Shown here: positions 43,691 through 54,457 of the stretch, in pieces
Layout: the number at the start of each line of letters is the position of its first letter
How positions within the stretch are numbered: the stretch's first letter is position 1
Source: Rhizophagus irregularis
Lineage: Eukaryota > Glomeromycota > Glomeromycetes > Glomerales > Glomeraceae
DNA: 64,000 nucleotides
Direction of reading: 5' to 3'
NCBI RefSeq assembly: GCF_026210795.1
Contig: NC_089437.1
Location: forward strand, 1,364,001-1,428,000
Program-made: the position numbers and the translations under genes
Notes under the pieces: generated by a model
What the model saw: the letters and a program-made list of their open reading frames with translations, nothing else
The model's database searches: none
What the model was told of the DNA's origin: nothing

Positions 43691-44814
43691 TGATTTATAT
43701 TTTTTATGATCATACTATACTGAATTGCAAATAAATTTACATTCTTTAATGTATTTTTAAAATTAAAATTTTTATTTAATATTACTTAATAAAGCATTAT
43801 TATTTAAAATTAAATTTAATATTACAATATAAATTTTTCTTTATTTTTTACCATACAAAAAAATTGTATATGGATTATGGAATCTACATTTTTAGATTGG
43901 TAATACACTAACGATCTATGAAATCGGCTGTAAAAGTCACAAATTGGACAGATGCAGCCAAAAATTGGCTATCCGATTTTTTGCCAATTTTTACTTATTC
44001 TGATTCTTTTTTTAACGCGTTTATTTATTAAGTTCATAAATGATTACATAATTAACATACTTATTCTGATAATAGGCAGTATATATAAAGTAAATTGCAT
44101 GTATACAAAAGGTTAACAATAAATGTGAATAAATGAAACTTAATAAATAAATGCAATGTATGAAACATTATAAATTAATGAAATATATTAGTATTAAAAA
44201 ACAGATGCTATTCTATTATTTGAATTTAATAATAAATATATGAATTTAATTAAGTACTTTAAAATGTGGAATATTAAAAAATATGGAGATTTTATTTTTT
44301 TATAAGCATACAGTATGAATATACAGTATAAAAAAAAGATATATCATTTTATTGTTTCAAAATATAAATGGATTAATGGAGTTTTTTTCTTTATATAAAT
44401 CATGTTAAAATCACATCGCAAAATATCTTTAACAAAATAAATATAATTTCGTCCATATTATGTTTCTATATTTTCATATCAATTTTTATTATTTTTTTTT
44501 TTGCCACTATTTTATTAATAGAAAATTTAAAAACAAATTTTTATAGTGATAAAAAAATTATTAAAAACACTAAATAAATAAAAGAATTACAATGATGGAA
44601 AAAAAATTGGCTTTGACTGAAAAAGGAATAATATTCATTTAAAAAAAATTTGTAATTACAAAAACTGAAAATAACTGGATAGCTGCATCATTCATTCCAA
44701 GAGGATGGGAATAGAAAAATTATTATTAATACAAACTAAGTTTTTTTGTAAAAAAAGTGATTAAAATTTCATTAACCGGAAAATTATATTAGCAATAAAG
44801 AATTGTGTATAATA
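43691..44814. other. AT-rich insert DNA
   Basis: No gene is supported. A segment at 43870-43995 contains AAATCGGC/GGCTATCCGATTTTTTG partial inverted repeats. A short + frame at 44655-44713 (NNWIAASFIPRGWE) reads protein-like but is isolated. Confidence 0.35.
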
Positions 44815-45095
44815 TGACCCGACCGCCAATCAAATAACATGGACAGATCATGTTACATACAGATGGTGGCCTAAATGATCCGGCCACTTTTCAAAATTAA
44901 AAAATTTTTATATGTTTTATAAAATGAAAATAAAAATTTAACATGTTCATTACGCCTTCCTTTATTGAATTTTACAAAAATTTAATAATTAATTCTATAT
45001 CCATTCGCGAAAATAACAGCATTGACCCTCTGAGGCATACTATCAATTAATTTTCGATAATATTCAGGAGGGAGATCATCCCATGCAACCTTGAC
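44815..45095 (-). mobile_element. 3' end of a Tc1/mariner transposon
   Basis: From 45095 the minus strand reads VKVAWDDLPPEYYRKLIDSM then PQRVNAVIFANGYRINY and stops at 44982. This is the characteristic C-terminus of Tc1-type transposases (W..L..E....L..SMP.RV.AVI...G). Downstream a GTGGCCGGATCATTTAGGCC motif (44870-44890 region, minus strand) may be part of the terminal inverted repeat. The DDE catalytic domain and 5' end are missing. Confidence 0.75.
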
Positions 45096-45450
45096 GTATA
45101 CTTAACATTATCATCATATCTAATATTTTATTAAAATCAATACAAACTATTATATTTATATTTATCTTTATATTATTACCATTTAACATGTTACAGGATT
45201 AATTCATTTTGATCATTAAATATAATATTTCTTTAATAAAACTAATAAACTCAAAATAAACCATAAAATTTATTATTTGATAAATATACAAAATACAAAT
45301 CAACTTTTTAATATAAACCCTATTATATTACTTAAAATATATATAAATAATTACTGAATAATGCAATAATTATATTATAACTCACTAACAATACCAAATT
45401 ACCCTAGTTATACAATATAATATTAATTATTCATTTTAATTACTTAATAG
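45096..45450. other. End of intron insert and original intron 2 edge
   Basis: AT-rich. From about 45410 (TTATACAATATAATATTAATTA) the sequence again matches intron 2 of the first kinase (9453 onward), marking the right boundary of the inserted DNA. Confidence 0.6.
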
Positions 45451-45983
45451 AAGAACAAGATGGTAATTATTAAAATATGTTTAACTTATTAATATTGTAA
45501 TTTTTTTACTATATTAACTTTATTTTTATAGCTTATCATAGTATACAATTTGATTTTGATTTACAAGATGGCATGATTATTGGTAAGATTATCAATTAAT
45601 ATATTATATTTTGATCTATAATTCTAATTTATATTCATTTAATTTAAAAAAGCAGAAGAAAAATCTAATAAAAGAAGTTATTTTAATGGTAATAGATCAT
45701 TTTTTTTAATAATTAATTATAATACTATAAATCAAATAACCAATTTTCTTTTTTATTACTATAAAATAGATGAAAAAGATTTAACTTTTAACCCTAATAA
45801 AAAGGTCAATTCAAATATTAATGAAGGTAGTTATTACTGAAATTTTTATATTTTATTTATCATTATTTATTAATAATGTAATAAATTATAATTTTAGAAA
45901 TACAATATCATGAAATTGGATACCAATATATGCAAAGAAATCATGCTACGAGTAAGATGGATCTTAACTATTTACTAAATTAA

Positions 45984-46754
45984 AGCAATATCATTATTTT
46001 TTTTTATAAATTAATTATTTATTTCAAATTATTTAAACACTAAGATTAGAGTAGCAATGTTTGCAATATCCTTAGTTTGTAATTTAAATAATTCATTTTA
46101 TTTATTTAACTAGAAATTTAGGAAAGTATGATCAGCAGAACAAACTACAAATCCAATACTTCTAAAATAAATCTAGAAATTTAATTGGCTTTCACAGTAT
46201 CTTTCGAAAGTTCAATTTTAAAGTGGGACCAGGAACGGGTCTGCATTTGTGCGACTAAATATGGTTAGTACGACAGTACAATCTGAAATCCTTCCCATTT
46301 TAGTACAATATGAATAAAGGTCGGTATACGGTAACCCGTTAAATTTAATAATTGAACTTTATCATCGTGAATGTATCAAGTGCGTTGTACGATAGTTGCA
46401 CGATCGTTTATTATGGGTTTTTATAACAATCCTTAAAAAAAAAGGAAAAAAAACAATTCTAAGTATCTTATTATTTACCAAATTCGATTTCACATTAAAA
46501 ATTTTAATAAATATTAAAATCATAAATAACTTTATTTAGATTTACAATATACTTTACCTTAAACTTATTCAAGAATTCATCGACATGATTTTAATATTGA
46601 ACAGTAATTATAGATAACGATGATATAATGATTGACGACACAGTCGATACATATACAAACTTTTAGCGTACGTTTAACGTTCATTTTTTCTTTTTAAAAA
46701 AAAATAAATAAACAAATTCGAAACTCCTATTTACATTTTTAAAAACTTTCAAAA
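45984..46754. other. 3' flank of second kinase and intergenic DNA
   Basis: Up to about 46100 the flank matches that of the first kinase (10044-10160, shared AGTTTGTAATTTAAATAATT), marking the right limit of the duplicated block. Beyond that no gene is seen before the F-box pseudogene. Confidence 0.5.
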
Positions 46755-48095
46755 ATGTCTAAACTTTCCGCTGATTGCCTCTTCGAAATTTTTGAATTTT
46801 TGGCAAATGACAAAGAAAGGTTTATATTCTTGCTTATTAGCAAATAAACTTTGGAGCACTATTTCCGTAAGAATTTTATGGAGATAGTACGAATTATAAT
46901 TTTCAAACGCTTAAAACTTTAATAAAATGTCTCCCAAACGAATCAAAAGAAATTATTTCCAAGACTGAAATTGATTTTTCAATTTCAATTTCAAAACCTA
47001 TGTTTAATTACCCATCATTTTGTAAAATTTTATTAATTTGTGAAATTCATCGTAAATTGAAAATTATACTTTAATTGAAATATATAAATTATTTATGAAT
47101 ATTACAGAATTAAAAATTTTTTCAAGTATTAATCCTGAAATTTTTCATCATTTAATTCAATATTGTCATAATATAAAATCACTTACTATAGAATTTTGTG
47201 ATAATACTATTTCTAATGGTTTAAAAGAATTTTATTTTCTATTCAAAATAATTTAAAATATTTTAATATTATACAAGATAATCAATTCAATAATAGTCCT
47301 GATATCACAGATTTGATTTTCTCATTTACAACAAACCTCTTTATAATACTGTAAATGAATATCATTATTATGCAGATAATATCTCATTCTCATTTATCAA
47401 GAATTTCATTAATTTACAAGTACTTGAATTAGAAAATTATGATATAACAATAGATGTTTTTGAAAAATTATCAACTTTTATTTTTCCACATTTAAGAATT
47501 TTTAAAATTGATGTCAATAATGTGAATTATAATTTTGCAATAAAATTTTTAATGAACAACGGAAAGAATCTAAAAGAACTTTCTTTTTGTGAAATAATGG
47601 GAGAAAACGATAATTTTTAAATTTAGCGATAGCAAAGTTTTGTGTTAATCTTAAAGTACTTTCTATTGGGTTCTTTATGATGAATTGGAAACATTTAAAA
47701 TTATTTTAAACTCTTGTAAACATTTAGAGACTATTAAAATTTGGTTGGATGAAGCTGATTTATTATATGAAAAGGTAGCTATGTAAACAATTGCAAATTA
47801 TTCTCCTAAAAATATGAATAGAATAGAATTATTATACTTTCCTCGTCCTTATACGAAAAAATTACTTTCAGAAGAGTTAGATTCATTTTTTATAAATTGG
47901 TCCAAACGTGTACCATACTTTCCAATCACTATAATTATTAATAGATTTCATCATACTAAAAGTTTAGATACTGAAGAAGAAAATTTAAATATAATTGATA
48001 AATATATTAGATCAAAAGTTATTAAGAAATTTATAGTTTCAATAGAAAAGGATGAAGGTATTGTTGAGTGTTTCATTAGATCAGATGAATATTAG
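46755..48095 (+). pseudogene. F-box (LRR-type) pseudogene
   Basis: Starts MSKLSADCLFEIFEFLANDK, the F-box start typical of Rhizophagus F-box proteins, then is frameshifted (about 46820). Later frames carry matching body segments: NPEIFHHLIQYCHNIKSLTI near 47130, NFINLQVLELENYDI near 47405, LMNNGKNLKELSFCE near 47550, ending in a clean 93-codon frame (47814-48095). At least four frameshifts or stops separate them. An intact relative would be about 450 residues, adapting substrates to SCF ubiquitin ligase. This copy is dead. Confidence 0.8.
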
Positions 48096-48862
48096 CTAGT
48101 GATTATAATGAATTAGATGGTAAATTATTTGTGATGGTAAATTATTTGTACTGTAAAAATAAATAACTATTATATAATAAATATTATTAATTTATATTTT
48201 TTTTTAAAACCAGAAAATGTAATAACGTGTATAAATTAAATATAAAGGTCAAAACACAAATACCTTATTCTTCTGAAAACTTTTTTGCACATAATGCTGG
48301 TCAAGGTCATCATAACGTTGATCAAAATCGATGTATTTTCAGAGGAATTAGACACCAATTATTTCACGTGACGCATAAATATCAATGATTTTCACGGCGC
48401 GTCGACTGGTAAACATGAGATAACCCAATCTCAAGTACATTTTTATTGTTGATTAATATTAAAATATATCAATGTACTTGTCACAACAAAATAATTTAAA
48501 TTCAAATTCCTTCTATCATTTAACATCCAAATATTTAATTTTACTGCTTAAATTTCATATTTTCATTTGGAAAAACTAAAAAAGGTAAATGAGAGTCGGT
48601 TCAAATTGATTGAATAATCATAAGACAAGTCGTTCATTCAACTATTATTTCATAATATTTATACTTCCTTTTTATTCTTTTACCATTGGTTAGTGTGAGT
48701 CATTCTCAAATCAACTTATTGTTCAATAACATGGCGAACGAAACTTTGTAGTTGATGCTCTTAACCTACTTTGTGAGACCGAAAATAAACATTTTAGTAC
48801 TATTTTTAGACTAAAATTTCACCCATGTCTAATATATTTGTTTTAAAAAATGTGTGACAAAC
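48096..48862. other. Intergenic DNA
   Basis: No gene is supported. Sequence is slightly less AT-rich around 48330-48420 (ACGTGACG, GGCGCGTCGAC) without recognisable features. Confidence 0.4.
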
Positions 48863-49100
48863 TTATGGATTGATAGTTTGAATTTTGAAATCTCCCATGA
48901 TGATCGTGTAATTATGTTTGTTTTGTTTGGATAGGATTATTTTGAGTTCGGCTGTACAAGCCATTTTCATTTCTTTATCTTTGCTGAAACTTGCGAAATC
49001 GGGACTGTGATCTATACATTTCACATCTACAGGTTCTAAAAGGAAATTAGATTTATAATTTTTGTAAAGTATAACTGAATCTCTTGAGACAGCTGTTACA
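48863..49100 (-). pseudogene. Endonuclease/exonuclease/phosphatase-like relic
   Basis: The minus strand reads VTAVSRDSVILYKNYKSN, DVKCIDHSPDF and LSKQNKHNYTIIMGDFKIQT before a stop. The I-I-M-G-D-F-N/K element preceded by a Leu-rich helix is the Mg-binding motif of the EEP fold, common in LINE retrotransposon endonucleases and in stand-alone Rhizophagus proteins. Only about 80 residues remain. Confidence 0.5.
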
Positions 49101-49424
49101 CTTCTTAAAATCTCGAATCAGAACAAAAATATCAGGTGAGGCATCTTAAGAAACTTAATTACAACATGATTATAATTAACACACAAGTAATTGTTATATA
49201 TAGATGAAATGTTCTTATCTGAGTAAGAAATATGAAATTAGGTGAACTAATTAATAAAAAATCACCTCCAAGAATTGAACTTGGACACAGCAATTGTGGA
49301 ACCAACGGTGATGGATTTTGTTGAGTTAATAAGTTATTAAGGAAAGAACTCAACAAAGGAATGAAATAAAGGGTATCACATGTGAAGAAGGAAATCACAT
49401 GAGATAGATCAAATGATCACAAGA
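49101..49424. other. Intergenic DNA with a tRNA T-arm-like hairpin
   Basis: On the minus strand CCAAG-TTCAATT-CTTGG (49267-49283) forms a perfect 5-bp stem with a 7-base loop, framed by ATCACC and GGTGAT that could pair as an acceptor stem. Only about 50 nt lie between these ends, too few for a tRNA. A TTGAGTT/AACTCAA inverted pair is at 49320-49352. Confidence 0.3.
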
Positions 49425-49675
49425 AAGGTAAATTTTACAAGACAAAGGATCTCTCTGACACCAATTAGCACAGTGCAATGCTTCATGGGCGATGCAAACG
49501 ATCCCCTTATAAAATTTATCTATCTAAGAATGGTCAAATGATCAAGAAAGGGTAAATTTTTACAAGACAAAGGATCTCTCTGACACCAATCAGCGCAGTG
49601 CTATGCTTCATGGGCGATGCAAACGATCCCCTTGTAAAAATTATCTATCTAAGAATGGTCAAGTAATCCAAATTG
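49425..49675. repeat. Tandem duplication, two copies of 124 bp
   Basis: GACAAAGGATCTCTCTGACA occurs at 49441 and 49565. The copies share AGTGC.ATGCTTCATGGGCG and CGATCCCCTT, with only a few differences. Non-coding and GC-richer than the flanks. Confidence 0.85.
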
Positions 49676-52254
49676 ACCAAAAGGGAAAGATTACGTCTCC
49701 ATGCTATATTTGGTAAGCAATGGGCCAAGCTACGTAATATAAGATTGTTTATAAACTATTGGGAGATTAAAGGAGAATAATATTGAATAAATGGATTATC
49801 TTATAAAGTAAAGCATAAAAAAAGAGAAGAATATGAATTATAAAATTAAGAAAATAAAGAAAAGTAAGAAGAATTGATAATAATGTGGATAATATATAAA
49901 AGAGAATTGATAAAGAGATAGATAATAATAAATTTTTAAAATAGTGAAATATATTAGAGATAGAAGGAAGAGAAGGGAGAAGTTTAAGAATCAAAGTAGT
50001 TAAGAATTTCAATGAAATAAGAATTAGAACAATGATGTTGTTGAGGAAATTGGTATTTATGAGAATAATAATAAAAAGAATGTAAAAAAGTAATGGTAGA
50101 TATTGAAGTAATGATAGATGGTGGCCTAAGGTTTCAGGATTATTATAACATTTGTTGACTGGAATTTCATTGAAAATAGTGGTGATAATATTTGGACAAA
50201 GTTGATAAGACATTTTGTAAATTTTGATATTTGAAAGAAATCTTGGTATTTGAAAAATAATATTTGAAATAAATTTTGGATTTGGTGCAGTTGATATTGA
50301 TATTTGAAAATTTGATTTTTTCCTTGAGGAAATTTAAGGGTATATATACTTGTAAAAAATTTTTTGTATTACATAAGACACTAATTATAAAATAGATTAT
50401 CAGTAACTTGTTATGATTCAAAAATAAAGATCATGTATGAGTCATATTTTGCTACAATAATAATAATATATAATTGTGGCTTATAATATAGTCAATAAGA
50501 AGCACTGATATATTCACTTATACATACTGTATATCATTTGTCTAAAAAAATTTTTCAGAAAAATTATCATTTATCAGAGTTTTTTCCAGAATTTTTTTAT
50601 AGGGATCTATTTCAACAGAAATTATAGACAATTTATTGATTTTATAAAAACTATTATCTTCAGTTTTAAAATTACCTTTATCAGCAGGAACTTTAATATA
50701 TGAAGTACTTTGTAAACTTTATATGATGTAAATTTACAGTAAAATTAAAATTAGGGAGTACTTACTTAGTATTATGTATAATAATATTTAGTTATTGTAT
50801 TGTAGATAGAAAAATACTTATGAGTAATATTTATAAAGATGAGTCACATTTGTCATATCAATTGATTCATAAGCTAATTGATCTAAAACTAGTACTGATA
50901 AATGACTGTACATTATTTATATCAGAAAAATACATTTATTAAAGTAATATTAAAATTATTTTATCTAGAATATAAATTATTATTGCTTGTATAAATTCGA
51001 TTATAAAATTATAGATTCAATATTTTGCAAATACCCATAAAAATAAAACACTGAATATAAAAAAAAGAGTATAATTTTGTGAGGGAAATTGAACATTTTT
51101 CGTTAATTAAAAAATTTTACAAAAAAAAAAGATGAGATTTGTAATCACGATTATCTTTGGAAATTGTATAACAGATACCGATTTTTTTGTAAAACTAGAT
51201 TAGGTTGATGAGCGGTGACTTCATCGCCATCAGACTGGCTGAGATTTATGTTATTAGGTTTTATTATTTTAATATGAGTATTTTGTTTATTATATAAATA
51301 AATTTAAATTTTCCGATGAAATTTGAGGAGATAATATTTGTGGTAATTGTTATTTGTGAATAAGAGTTGTTTAGTTAGTTGGATTGGTTATAGAAAATGC
51401 CATTTACCTCGATGGACGTAATAATTAATTGAAATTTTAATGGTGCATTAAGGAGAATAATACTGTTTCTATTCAAAATATGAAAACATTTACGTGATAC
51501 CAATTTATTTATCCATTTGGCCAAGTGCAAAGTTGGTTAATTCCGTATTAAACTGTACATTTCCAATGAAAGTAGAAAAAGTATGTTTGATCACGCAATC
51601 ACTGGGCAATTGGAATCACAGCCTTCAGAAAATTTGTAAATGTTAATGCTTTAACCTTTTCTAGATAATTAAACTTGTTCCGGAACACCGGAAGATCTTT
51701 TCATGTATTCCACCTTCATTTCATTTAAAAGTACAAGCACTTGTCAACACTAACTAAAAAATATGAAATTAATAAAATTAATTGCAATTAAATTAAAAAG
51801 AGATAAATTATAACTAACCACAATTGTTTCAATAATATCTATTTTAATAAAAGAAAATTTCCAAGCATACGTGCAATATCATTTTCATTAAAGGATGTCA
51901 CTATTTGAATGTAATCCTTTACATGTATTATTAAATACTTTCTACTTAAACTTCTCATAATGATGTGGTCCATTTTTTTATTAAAGTGCACAAATCACGT
52001 GATGTGAAGTGGCGTAACAAAAAGTTCCTTCACAAAGTTTTTCTTTTACTTACAAAAAACATATACAGAAATTTTTATTAAAAGTACCAATCAGATCAAA
52101 ATTTTATTATTTATCTTGAAATTTTCTTTTATTGTTTTTTTTTTTCAAAATGAGAATTATCTATTACAATTATTTTTATTAGTAACTGTGTTTAATTATT
52201 AAATAAAAAAAAAACTTTGAATTTTTTGATGAAAAGCCAACAACTTTGATTTTA
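49676..52254. other. Intergenic DNA, partly purine-rich
   Basis: 49740-50110 is an AGAATA/GAAGAA-rich low-complexity strand whose complement gives a hydrophobic reading frame judged not to be a gene. From 50210 to 52254 no coding region, RNA gene or clear transposon end was recognised. Confidence 0.4.
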
Positions 52255-52630
52255 TGAAATTCAGATCAAAAAATGGAAGGTGATTTCCATTTTCAATTTT
52301 TTTAAATTTTTTTTTATTCTCACGAAAAAAGAAAAAAAATTCAAATCAAAAAAGGAGGGTGATTTTCTTTTCATTTTGAAATTTTTTTTTTTTTTGAATT
52401 TTTCAATTTTCAACAAAAAGAGAAAAAATTTAGACCAAAAATCCAAAAATGGAAGTTTATTTCCATTGTCTTTTTGGAAATTTTTTTTTTGAATTTTTCA
52501 TCATTACGAAAAGAGAAAAAATCTAGATCAAAAATGGAAGGTGATTTTCATTTTCATTTAAAGAAATTTTTTGATTAACTTCATCATTACGAAAAGGAGA
52601 AAAATTTAGATCAAAAATGGAAAGTGACTA
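52255..52630. repeat. Tandem repeat of about 85 bp, about five diverged copies
   Basis: Units contain AGATCAAAAATGGAAGGTGA, TTTCATTTTCA and ACGAAAAGAGAAAAAAT. The array is AT-rich, with homopolymer length variation between copies. Overlapping reading frames on both strands are composition effects. Confidence 0.7.
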
Positions 52631-52713
52631 TGAAAAAAAAATTTAAAAAACATTAGCTTCACCCATATTAACAATATACTGTATAAAATTATCCCTGATT
52701 TTTTTCAGATTGA

Positions 52714-53364
52714 CTAGCAGTAACCCGTTGCTTCGCACCGGGATTAGTAGGTTGCTTTAAATTAATGTATAGTAGTAATGAATAATGAAAAGGAAATTCT
52801 GATTTATGTTTAGAAATTTTAAGTATTATTCTTGTTCATAATTAGAAATTTAAAGGAGTGTAAATAAATAAAAATGTAAAATATTAAAAACATTACTAAC
52901 AATTGAATTTTAAAACATCATACAATACAAAATATATAGTAAATTATACTTACAATATTAAATACTTTGAAAGATTTCATTATATACAATCTTTTAATTT
53001 AGTCTGAAAGTGATGCACATGCTAAAAAGTTGTTATAACCTCTTATATTTTTGTGAAATGAATTTGCATCAGAACTTGATGAAATATACAAATTTAGTAA
53101 ATATGATGGTGGTTTAAGTAAAGGTGGTAAACCGATGTTGCCACCAGTACAGCATACAGCAAAAGATGGAGAGGTTTTGCAACTATCATGATCTTTTTCT
53201 TCTATTCAAAACTTGGCATCACAATGGATACAGATCTGATCCATTCTACCAAGTTCATGACGCTTTATGCAAATGATATTTTGTCTGGTTTTTTGTCTTT
53301 TTCTGTAATTGGCGGCTTGACGTTCATTATTTAATCTTCTTTTTCCGTTGTTTAGGTGTTTCAC
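52714..53364 (-). mobile_element. Helitron relic: 3' terminus plus N-terminal part of Rep/helicase
   Basis: On the minus strand a frame from 53364 reads NNERQAANYRKRQKTRQN, HELGRMDQICIHCDAKF and, after TGA at 53208, IEEKDHDSCKTSPSFAVCC, GGNIGLPPLLKPPSYLLNLY and FHKNIRGYNNFLACASLSD, stopping at 52999. This is the N-terminal zinc-binding region of Helitron transposases (LGRMD..C..C, CC..G.I.LP, F...IR.YN..LA). The rolling-circle Rep and helicase domains are absent. Downstream, the hairpin CCCGGTGC-GAA-GCAACGGG is followed by TTACTGCTAG and a host T, a canonical Helitron 3' end at 52714. The 5' TC end was not found. Confidence 0.75.
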
Positions 53365-53665
53365 TTTAAAAAGTTCTCTGAAAAGAAGCTATATTAATTT
53401 CAGTATATATAAGTAGATGTATTATATTGATGGAAATTTGATGCAAATCTTATTATTACACGAAGGTTGTGTTGCAGTATTGTAGAATTTATGATTTATT
53501 TATGTGTTTACAAATGCATTACAAAGGCAATTTTAAATATTTTATTGATATAAAAATAAAAATATCATCATAGCGTTTTATTGTTAAAAAATTCGCAAAA
53601 AAAAACACCCGTTATAGAGATCTATCATTATTGCTAAAGATAGATAGTTAATTGCCTATCGCTTA
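53365..53665. other. AT-rich DNA upstream of the Helitron relic
   Basis: It may include the Helitron 5' region, but no TC terminus could be fixed. No gene. Confidence 0.35.
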
Positions 53666-53904
53666 GGCCGGGCAAAAAAAAAATTTAGATTCTCGTGACC
53701 CGGCCGGGTCAGTTTTTCGAAAAATGGGAAATTTTTTTTTTATAGTAAAAAATTTTATAACGTGATTATAAGTTATTGGCCAATGTGGCGTAAAAAAATT
53801 TTACATATAAAAAAATTTTACAAATATAAAAAAAAAATGCCGGCCGGCCGGGTCATTTTTAAAATTTTATGTCCCGAGAATCTAAAAATTTTTTTTGCCC
53901 GGCC
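53666..53904. mobile_element. PIF/Harbinger-type MITE, 239 bp
   Basis: The ends are inverted repeats starting GGCCGGGCAAAAAAAA, with TTTAGATTCTCG nearby on both sides. Both arms also contain ACCCGGCCGG further in. TTA flanks the element on both sides (53663-53665 and 53905-53907), the target preference of PIF/Harbinger elements. Its GC-rich arms are conspicuous in this AT-rich window. No coding capacity. Confidence 0.7.
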
Positions 53905-53907
53905 TTA

Positions 53908-54457
53908 TCAGTATTAGAGAAACGCCAGTTACCGATCTATTACAAAAATTTATTTATTATATAGATTATTCCTAAAATGATTTATCTATTATATAGATTA
54001 TATTGATCTATTGTTATTCCTATAAAAAGTTAATTACCTATCACTTATAAATATTAGTCTCTTGCACATTAGTAATTAGAATGAATTTGCCGATCAAGTG
54101 GTCTTAACCATTAAGCATAGATCAGGCGCGAACACATTAATAGATCATATTAAATGTTATACAACATTAGTAATTAACATTGCATGTATCGGACTATAAG
54201 AAAACATAATAGTTCAGGTGCAGAGGAACAGATGAATAACATACAATTCACACAAACACCATTTTCTTTAATTATATACTAGATTTCAAAAACTAATCTA
54301 TAAAAATACTAAAAATACGCCCAATTTTACAATTCAAAGTATGATTGTCAAAAAATTTAATGCATTTCAGGATACCATCAATTTGTTAAAAAATACGCAT
54401 AACTGCATTTAAAGGCAGTGGAATTTATTGATTTATTTTCCAAAATCCAAAACGACT
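53908..54457. other. Intergenic DNA upstream of the four-exon gene
   Basis: It contains an imperfect repeat of the flank of the Harbinger-type MITE (GTTAATTACCTATCACTTA at about 54029). It may hold the promoter or earlier non-coding exons of the next gene. Confidence 0.4.

Larger units (their letters stand above)
39298..45983 (+). pseudogene. Second kinase copy with nonsense codon and split by a 4.66-kb intron insertion
   Basis: Exon 1 (39298-39882) has TGA at 39781-39783 (codon 162) where the intact paralogue has Trp (YEEW). Exon 2 (39955-40789) keeps IHRDLHSGN, SDFGF (a normal DFG here), APE and the C-lobe without breaks. Exons 3-7 lie at 45451-45462, 45532-45582, 45656-45688, 45770-45826 and 45898-45983. 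All are phase-compatible with the first kinase and free of stops. Intron 2 is 40790-45450 (4661 bp) against 69 bp in the paralogue; the extra DNA holds a MITE, a satellite array and a Tc1/mariner remnant. The N-terminal Cys cluster is retained. An alternative ATG at 39997 in exon 2 could give a kinase domain lacking the glycine loop, unlikely to be active. Confidence 0.85.

Noticed and set aside
49262-49313. tRNA-like fold on the minus strand
   Set aside because: A perfect T-arm and acceptor-like ends exist, but only about 50 nt separate them. There is no D-arm or anticodon arm, and no A-box spacing.
49767-50213. 148-codon hydrophobic minus-strand ORF
   Set aside because: Composition follows an AGAATA-rich strand. 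The membrane-like Leu/Ile/Phe runs come from base bias, and no family is recognised.
52261-52492. Overlapping ORFs on both strands rich in Phe/Lys
   Set aside because: They lie in the 85-bp tandem repeat with homopolymer runs.
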